Positions 7,606 to 11,986 of a DNA stretch of 11,986 bases are shown one piece after another. The position numbers and the translations under genes are program-made. The DNA is from an uncultured Leptolyngbya sp. (GTDB taxonomy: Bacteria; Cyanobacteriota; Cyanobacteriia; Phormidesmidales; Phormidesmidaceae): positions 1 through 11,986 of the forward strand of contig CALBPH010000775.1 of NCBI GenBank assembly GCA_937899365.1, read 5' to 3'. Each line of letters starts with the position of its first letter. Within the stretch, counting starts at the first letter, position 1. Below the pieces are notes generated by a model. That model was not told where the DNA came from, did not search any database, and saw only the letters and a list, made by a program, of their open reading frames with translations.

Positions 7606-7696
7606 ACCGTTACTGATTTAGAGAATGCGCTCCTCGAGTCATGATGCGGTAAATCAGAATTGCTTAGATAACGTCATTCCGAGAATCAGCAGCCCG
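7606..7696 (+). mobile_element. Eroded MITE-like element, copy 3
   Basis: The left end ACCGTTACTGAT (7606-7617) differs at two of 12 positions from copies 1 and 2. The right part (GTCATTCCGAGAATCAGCAGCCC, split at 7673-7681 and 7682-7695) matches the right arm of the other copies with scattered changes. Length and orientation are the same as copy 1. No target duplication is visible and the centre has diverged, so it is probably an old insertion. It ends 81 bases before the pyruvyl transferase-like gene. Confidence 0.65.
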
Positions 7697-7777
7697 ATAG
7701 CTTTTACCAGCCAAGGCTTACAATATGACGGGGTGGCTAGACAGGGTGGCAACGGGTAGATATTAGATGGATGCGGC

Positions 7778-8686
7778 ATGAAAATCTTTTACTATCGACG
7801 TCAAGATGGCCAACCCAACTTTGGTGATGAGCTTAACACCTGGCTGTGGCCCCAGCTGCTACCGGATTTCTTTGACGATGATGACTCTACCCAGTTTATC
7901 GGTACCGGCACCCTGCTCAATCACCGTCTACCCGAACGCACGACTGATGCCCAACGTCTGATTATCTTTAGTAGCGGTGCTGGCTATGAACAACCGTTAT
8001 CACAGATTCCCCCCCACTGGCATATCGCATGCGGCAGAGGGCCTCTGTCAGCAAACCGGTTAAAGCTACCGGCTATAACAGCCATCACCGATGGTGGCAG
8101 CTTAGAGCGGCGCTGTTTTACTGCCGATAGCAAGAAAGCAGTCTCCCATGCCTTTATGCCCCATATCCACCATGCTAATATTGCCGATGTCGCCTGGAAT
8201 ACTCTGTGTGAGACCATGGGGACTGGCTATATTGACCCGCGTTGGCCCATAGAACAAATTTTGCAAGCCATTAGCACCACCGAGGTCTTACTAGCCGAAG
8301 CGATGCACGGGGCAATTGTGGCTGATGCCCTCAGAACGGCTTGGATTCCGGTTGTTACCAGCCCAAGAATTCTGAGTTTTAAGTGGCAAGATTGGTGCGC
8401 CTCTATTGGGGTGCCGTATCAACCGTGGCGGTTGTTGCCATTACCAAGCTATCCAAAATATGCCCGAGGGCTACGGTCTTCACTCCGGGCAGGATGGCTA
8501 TGGACCCAATGGGGACAACAAACATTGACACATCAGCCAATGAACCTGTTAAACCAGTCTACGGTGGACGGTATGGCTAGCTTAATTAAACAGGGGCGGC
8601 CCACATTAAGTTCGGACAGCACCCTAGAACGATTAACCACCCAGTTAGAAGACGCATTAAGTTCTTTGAAGCAGTCGGGGGGGTAG
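7778..8686 (+). CDS. Polysaccharide pyruvyl transferase-like (ExoV-like) enzyme
   Basis: A 302-residue cytosolic protein of the polysaccharide pyruvyl transferase family, members of which add a pyruvate ketal from phosphoenolpyruvate to a sugar of an exopolysaccharide or cell-wall polymer. Family features are NFGDELNTWLWPQLL (14-28) near the N-terminus, IGTGTLLN (41-48), a CGRGPLSA segment (85-92) and LLAEAMHGAIVADALRTAWIPV (171-192), followed by FKWQDWCASIGV (201-212). No signal peptide or membrane segment is seen. The gene stands alone; no glycosyltransferase, Wzx/Wzy or export genes lie next to it, so its acceptor is unknown. ATG 7778 has only a weak upstream purine stretch. The C-terminal 60 residues (STVDGMASLIKQGRP and after) are helical and less conserved-looking. 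MITE copies lie close on both sides. Confidence 0.85.
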   Translation: MKIFYYRRQDGQPNFGDELNTWLWPQLLPDFFDDDDSTQFIGTGTLLNHRLPERTTDAQRLIIFSSGAGYEQPLSQIPPHWHIACGRGPLSANRLKLPAITAITDGGSLERRCFTADSKKAVSHAFMPHIHHANIADVAWNTLCETMGTGYIDPRWPIEQILQAISTTEVLLAEAMHGAIVADALRTAWIPVVTSPRILSFKWQDWCASIGVPYQPWRLLPLPSYPKYARGLRSSLRAGWLWTQWGQQTLTHQPMNLLNQSTVDGMASLIKQGRPTLSSDSTLERLTTQLEDALSSLKQSGG

Positions 8687-8720
8687 CCGTTATGGGGAGG
8701 TTTAGGGAACTTTAAGAGCT

Positions 8721-8812
8721 GCCGTTGCTGATTTGGAGGATGAATCCGATCGGTTAGACATGCTATTTGACAGTAGCTTGCAGATAAAATCATCCCGAGG
8801 ATCAGCAACGCC
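8721..8812 (+). mobile_element. MITE-like palindromic element, copy 2
   Basis: This is a 92-bp element with the same ends as copy 1 (GCCGTTGCTGAT at 8721-8732, ATCAGCAACGCC at 8801-8812). By my alignment it has about nine mismatches and one indel against copy 1. Flanks TAAGAGCT (8713-8720) and TAAGAGGT (8813-8820) match at 7 of 8 bases, a probable target duplication. It starts 35 bases after the pyruvyl transferase-like stop and could also act as a transcript-end or mRNA-stabilising hairpin. Confidence 0.85.
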
Positions 8813-8895
8813 TAAGAGGTTATAACTTCAAAAAAATCACCATGATTTGATTTTGCTTGGCTAGACTGGAAGCAAAATTAGATTGTTTTTATCCC

Positions 8896-9735
8896 ATGGC
8901 GCTCATCGATTTTTCTCAATTTGTTCGATGTAAGCGAGCACTGCCTGTGGCCTTTTTGATAGCTGTGGGCCTCTGGAATACACCGGCTAAGGCCGCCAGC
9001 TTAAGCTTAGAGAACCTGACGTTTAGTGAAGCTGCAGGTGACTTTACCATTACGGGGGCCGAAAGAACATCCGATGCCCTGCGAGTTTTTCAAGATGTTA
9101 CTGGCCCCAATATAGACTTATTTATATCGGTTCAAGGTCTGCTCAGTGCAGGCCTAATCGGGTTTAGGTTCGAGTCGGTGCTAACCAATCGCACAAACAC
9201 CCCCTGGGTGTTTTTTGACCATGAACTGCAGGAACAGTTTGGGGTGGCTAGCCCTGAGGAAGATGGTCTATCCTTTGCCCAGGGGTTTCAGTCTGAGAGA
9301 CCTGTTTCCAATAGATTTTCGAACGTTGATGAAGTCACCGATGTGCGAGACTTCGCCAATTTTTCTGGCGGTGTGGTGAATCCAAATGAGACGGTTACTT
9401 TTCGATATTTCATTCTGGATAATGCGCCCAATGATTTATTTTTTCTCAGACAGCGGCCTAACTTTGCTTCAGGTGGTGTGGGTTTAGTCAATGTGCCGCC
9501 AACTCCCCCACCGGCACCTGTTGTGGTCGTTGCTCCTCCCGCACCACCCCCTGTGGTTACCCCTGAGCCTGAACCTGTGGTTATCCCCGAGCCGGTTCCG
9601 GTTCCGCCTGAGCCTGAGCCGGTCGTGGCACCCATCCCAGAGCCAGAACCTGTGGCTACCGTTCCGGAACCAGGCTTAGCCATTGGCTTATTGGGTTTGA
9701 TGGGGTTAGGGCTATGGCGACAACGGGTTCGTTAA
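8896..9735 (+). CDS. PEP-CTERM exported protein with Pro/Glu linker
   Basis: A 279-residue protein counted from ATG 8896. An upstream in-frame TTG (8857) would add 13 residues ahead of the signal peptide; I prefer the ATG. The N-terminus is a signal peptide with basic RCKR, then hydrophobic LPVAFLIAVGLW and a likely cleavage after TPAKA (about residue 33). Residues 34-200 form a domain I do not recognise, beta-rich in look with FFDHELQEQFGV and NETVTFRYFILDN. Residues 201-256 are a Pro/Glu/Val-rich linker. The C-terminus is a textbook PEP-CTERM sorting signal: VPEP (256-259), hydrophobic GLAIGLLGLMGLGLW, then basic RQRVR. Such proteins are thought to be processed by exosortase at the envelope and exported or anchored, often with exopolysaccharide. 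No exosortase gene is in the window. MITE copy 2 ends 83 bases upstream; no strong Shine-Dalgarno is seen. Confidence 0.9.
   Translation: MALIDFSQFVRCKRALPVAFLIAVGLWNTPAKAASLSLENLTFSEAAGDFTITGAERTSDALRVFQDVTGPNIDLFISVQGLLSAGLIGFRFESVLTNRTNTPWVFFDHELQEQFGVASPEEDGLSFAQGFQSERPVSNRFSNVDEVTDVRDFANFSGGVVNPNETVTFRYFILDNAPNDLFFLRQRPNFASGGVGLVNVPPTPPPAPVVVVAPPAPPPVVTPEPEPVVIPEPVPVPPEPEPVVAPIPEPEPVATVPEPGLAIGLLGLMGLGLWRQRVR
9496..9672 (+). repeat. Low-complexity Pro/Glu/Val-coding repeat
   Basis: Degenerate repeats built on CCTGAGCCTGAACCTGTGG-like units encode PEPEPV-type blocks (TPEPEPV, IPEPVPV, PPEPEPV, IPEPEPV). The Pro-Pro-Ala part comes first and the Glu-Pro part after it. It probably forms an extended, wall-spanning spacer before the sorting signal. 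Such arrays can vary in length by slippage, and the antisense Gly/Thr-rich frame here is an artefact of it. Confidence 0.8.
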
Positions 9736-9779
9736 TCTGTAGCTAATGTGTAGCGTTGTTAGTGTGAGGGCTCGTCGTC

Positions 9780-9817
9780 GTTCAAAAACAAGCTGAACAT
9801 TTTTTGAACATTTTTTG
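9780..9817 (+). terminator. Candidate terminator after the PEP-CTERM gene
   Basis: GTTCA (9780-9784) pairs with TGAAC (9794-9798), followed by a run of six T. Alternatively GTTCAAAAA (9780-9788) pairs with TTTTTGAAC (9801-9809), followed by a second run of six T (9811-9816). The stem is A+T-rich and weak, so this is only a candidate. It lies 45 bases after the stop. Confidence 0.35.
9795..9816 (+). repeat. Tandem 11-bp repeat (GAACATTTTTT x2)
   Basis: Two exact adjacent copies of GAACATTTTTT (9795-9805 and 9806-9816). They overlap the candidate terminator and precede the debranching enzyme gene by about 110 bases. They could be a slippage product or paired binding sites. Confidence 0.7.
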
Positions 9818-9928
9818 TAAAGTTCCATGGGGTTTTGTTGATCCAGTCAGTTCAGCATCATTTTGATGGTGAATAGTGTTGGCATAGTGCGTTAAGCCAG
9901 AGCTTTTCCCATAGCCAAGAGGTAGATA

Positions 9929-11917
9929 ATGCTGACAGTTGGACGCGAACTTTGTGGCGATTTGGCAACGGCTGAAACTCGAGAATGGTTGGTGACAAAC
10001 GGCAATGGGGGCTACGCGGCGGGGACGAAAGCGGGAGTATTATCTAGGCGCTACCACGGTTTGTTGGTGGCAGCACTAACGCCTCCATTGGGGCGCACAT
10101 TGCTGGTAACCAAGTTAGATGAGACGGTCTATGCTGACGGTCAGCGCTATGGTTTGGCCACGAATCGCTGGGGAGATGGCAGTGTCGACCCCCAGGGGTA
10201 CCGATTTATTGAGGGTTTTCGGCTGGAGGGAACCACACCGGTCTGGACCTTTGCCCTGGGGGATGGCCTTTTAGAAAAGCGCATTTGGATGCAGCCGGGG
10301 GAAAATACGACCTATGTGCAATATCGGCGGCAGCGGGGTAATGCCCCAATCGAGCTGTCGTTGCGGGTGTTGGTTAACTATCGGGACTACCATGGCAACA
10401 CCCAGGGACAAAACTGGCAGATGGAAACGGGCCGGGTGCCCGACGGCGTATATGTACAGGCATTTGCTGAGGCTGTTCCGTATTATATTTTGTGCGATCG
10501 CAACGACTTTCAACTCCACCACGACTGGTACCACGGCTTTGACCTAACCATGGAACGGTATCGAGGGTTGAGCGACCGCGACGACCATCTGTGTGTGGCC
10601 AGTTTAGCCATCACCCTAGAGCCAGGAGAGTCAATTTTGTTGGCGGCCAGTACGGTGCGTAGGCCATCGTTGGATGGGGACGCGACCTGGGCCGCTCGAG
10701 TCGCCTATGAGCGCCGATGTTTAGAACAGGCCCAGCCGACCGCTGCACAGCAGGGCACCCAAGGACTCACCCAAGAACACTTTCAACAGTTAGTGCTGGC
10801 GGCGGACCAGTTTATTGTGGACCGTCCCCTGGTGGTTGAACCGGAGGGAAAAACTGTCATTGCCGGCTACCCCTGGTTTGGCGACTGGGGGCGAGACACC
10901 ATGATCAGCCTACCGGGCCTGACCCTGGCGACCGGGCGTTTTCAGATTGCCCGCACCATCATTTGTACCTTTGCCCGCTATCTCGATCGGGGTATGCTGC
11001 CGAATCTGTTTCCCGATGCTGGGGAAACCCCTGAGTACAATACGGTGGATGCCATTCTCTGGTACTTTGAGGCGATTCGGGCCTACTATGCGGCGACGGG
11101 GGATGAGGCCCTGCTACGAGAGATTTGGCCGCAGCTAACGGCGGTGATTGACTGGCATCAGCGGGGCACGCGTTACCACATTCACCTGGACAGCGATGGC
11201 TTGATCTATGCCGGTGAGCCTGGGGTACAGCTGACTTGGATGGATGCCAAGGTAGGGGACTGGGTGGTAACACCGCGCATTGGTAAACCAATTGAGATTA
11301 GCGCCCTTTGGTACAATGCGCTGCGCTGCATGGAGCAGTTTGCCGGGGTTTTGGGTAAACCTGTCCAAGATTATAAAACCCTGGCACAGCATACGCTGAC
11401 GGGGTTTCAACGGTTTTGGCAGGGGGCCTACTGCTATGACGTACTCGATGGTCCGGAGGGGGACGATGGGGCGCTGCGGCCAAATCAGATTTTTGCGGTT
11501 TCGCTACCGTTGGTGGGCGGAGAGATTAGCAGTTCTCTGTTGACCTTGGACCAGCAGCGGGCGGTGGTTGATGTCTGTGGTCGGGAACTGCTGACGTCCC
11601 ACGGGTTGCGATCGCTAGCGCCATCCCACCCCCAATACATTGGCACCTATGGCGGTACTCCCCTCCAGCGCGATGGGTCTTATCACCAAGGCACCACCTG
11701 GGGCTGGTTGCTAGGTCCCTACGTTGAAGCCCACTATCGGGTGTACAAGGATGTAGCCCAGGCAAAAGAACTCCTCAAGCCGCTGGTACAGCATCTCAAC
11801 GGCGGCTGTCTGGGTAGTTTGAGTGAGATTTTTGATGGAGATGCACCGATGACGCCGCGGGGTTGTTTTGCCCAGGCATGGACGGTGGCGGAGGTGCTGC
11901 GGGTGTGGCGATTGTAG
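9929..11917 (+). CDS. Glycogen debranching enzyme, amylo-alpha-1,6-glucosidase (GH133 type)
   Basis: A 662-residue cytosolic enzyme predicted to hydrolyse alpha-1,6 branch glucose from glycogen after phosphorylase trimming. The N-terminal beta-domain (about 1-250) opens with REWLVTNGNGGYAAGT and SRRYHGLLVA, typical of the GDE N-terminal family. The C-terminal (alpha/alpha)-barrel (about 285-660) carries GYPWFGDWGRDTMISLPGL (313-331), LPNLFPDAGETPEYNTVDA (357-375), TWMDAKVGDWVVTPRIGKP (436-454) and YHQGTTWGWLLGPY (585-598). Acidic residues in the GDWGRD and TWMDA motifs are the likely active-site region; I cannot assign the exact catalytic pair. Length is normal for the bacterial/archaeal one-activity form, and no 4-alpha-glucanotransferase domain is present. 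AAGAGG (9917-9922) lies 6 bases before ATG 9929. The gene appears to be transcribed alone; it differs from the GlgX (GH13) debranching enzymes. Confidence 0.94.
   Translation: MLTVGRELCGDLATAETREWLVTNGNGGYAAGTKAGVLSRRYHGLLVAALTPPLGRTLLVTKLDETVYADGQRYGLATNRWGDGSVDPQGYRFIEGFRLEGTTPVWTFALGDGLLEKRIWMQPGENTTYVQYRRQRGNAPIELSLRVLVNYRDYHGNTQGQNWQMETGRVPDGVYVQAFAEAVPYYILCDRNDFQLHHDWYHGFDLTMERYRGLSDRDDHLCVASLAITLEPGESILLAASTVRRPSLDGDATWAARVAYERRCLEQAQPTAAQQGTQGLTQEHFQQLVLAADQFIVDRPLVVEPEGKTVIAGYPWFGDWGRDTMISLPGLTLATGRFQIARTIICTFARYLDRGMLPNLFPDAGETPEYNTVDAILWYFEAIRAYYAATGDEALLREIWPQLTAVIDWHQRGTRYHIHLDSDGLIYAGEPGVQLTWMDAKVGDWVVTPRIGKPIEISALWYNALRCMEQFAGVLGKPVQDYKTLAQHTLTGFQRFWQGAYCYDVLDGPEGDDGALRPNQIFAVSLPLVGGEISSSLLTLDQQRAVVDVCGRELLTSHGLRSLAPSHPQYIGTYGGTPLQRDGSYHQGTTWGWLLGPYVEAHYRVYKDVAQAKELLKPLVQHLNGGCLGSLSEIFDGDAPMTPRGCFAQAWTVAEVLRVWRL
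10494..10501. repeat. HIP1 octamer GCGATCGC
   Basis: A second exact HIP1 site, inside the N-terminal half of the debranching enzyme gene. Confidence 0.85.
11608..11615. repeat. HIP1 octamer GCGATCGC
   Basis: A third exact HIP1 site, inside the C-terminal half of the debranching enzyme gene. Confidence 0.85.
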
Positions 11918-11986
11918 GAATCGCCGTAGATTAGACATGTGACTACATCTGATGATTGCCCAGATTTAACATAAACCAAATAAATA

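Larger units (their letters stand above)
7098..7777. other. 680-base intergenic region between divergent genes
   Basis: This separates the minus-strand chemosensory operon from the plus-strand pyruvyl transferase-like gene, so it should hold both promoters. It contains MITE copy 1 (7224-7314) and the eroded copy 3 (7606-7696). The A+T-rich stretch between them (about 7430-7600) includes a small HindIII-type inverted repeat, AAGCTTCTAAGCTT (near 7523). A TACAAT at 7719-7724 could be a -10 for the plus-strand gene, but no matching -35 is visible. I see no real gene here; a minus-strand frame at 7236-7418 is made partly of the MITE. Confidence 0.6.

Noticed and set aside
8533..8808. Minus-strand 91-codon frame
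   Set aside because: It overlaps the 3' end of the pyruvyl transferase-like gene and MITE copy 2, and its shared peptide with 7236-7418 comes from the repeat.
7224..8812. Composite transposon formed by MITE copies 1 and 2 carrying the pyruvyl transferase-like gene
   Set aside because: Each copy has its own flanking direct repeats (AGTATCA; TAAGAGCT/TAAGAGGT), which points to independent insertions, and there is no shared duplication at the outer ends.
8857..8895. TTG start for the PEP-CTERM protein
   Set aside because: It has no ribosome binding site and would add 13 residues, including charged ones, before an already long signal peptide n-region; ATG 8896 is preferred.
9288..9683. Minus-strand Gly/Thr/Ser-rich frame resembling a low-complexity protein
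   Set aside because: It is the antisense of the Pro/Glu-coding repeat of the PEP-CTERM gene, which has clear signal and sorting sequences on the plus strand.
1..11986. CRISPR array, tRNA, rRNA or transposase gene
   Set aside because: No regularly spaced direct repeats, cloverleaf-like tRNA sequence, rRNA sequence or transposase-like protein was seen on either strand.

Overview
The window looks like chromosomal DNA of a cyanobacterium. The evidence is a PatA-type response regulator (PATAN-like N-terminus plus receiver), a PEP-CTERM surface protein, a hybrid CheA without a P2 domain, and three copies of the cyanobacterial HIP1 octamer GCGATCGC (3805, 10494, 11608). I cannot place it at genus level from sequence alone.

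Left half (454-7097, minus strand): five chemosensory genes, all read right to left. In transcription order they are a PatA-like regulator (7097-5901), a protein with two CheW domains in tandem (5814-4690), a membrane methyl-accepting chemoreceptor (4625-3267), a hybrid CheA histidine kinase with its own receiver (3233-870), and a stand-alone CheB-like receiver (867-454). Gaps run from 2 to 86 bases, so this is very probably one operon. It resembles the Pix/Tax/Pil-type loci that control type IV pilus motility and phototaxis in cyanobacteria. It has no separate CheY/PilH-like gene, no CheR, and no CheB methylesterase domain. The stand-alone receiver has Asn where the conserved receiver Lys should be. 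Before the operon's end (1-453) there is no convincing gene, but there is a perfect 38-bp palindrome at 288-325.

Middle (7098-8856): an isolated plus-strand gene for a polysaccharide pyruvyl transferase-like (ExoV-like) enzyme sits among three copies of a ~91-bp palindromic element that looks like a MITE. Copies 1 (7224-7314) and 2 (8721-8812) are about 89% identical and have 12-bp terminal inverted repeats. Copy 1 has a perfect 7-bp target duplication and copy 2 a 7-of-8 match. Copy 3 (7606-7696) is eroded. No transposase is present in the window, so the elements would have to be mobilised in trans.

Right half (8896-11917, plus strand): a PEP-CTERM exported protein with a long Pro/Glu/Val linker, a candidate terminator region containing a tandem 11-bp repeat, then a full-length GH133-type amylo-alpha-1,6-glucosidase (glycogen debranching enzyme). 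The three plus-strand genes do not form an obvious pathway. The first two could both concern the cell surface; the last is glycogen metabolism.

The most interesting items are the MITE family with visible target duplications, the large perfect palindrome downstream of the chemosensory operon, and the unusual output and coupling proteins of that operon (tandem CheW, Lys-less CheB-like receiver, receptor without HAMP).
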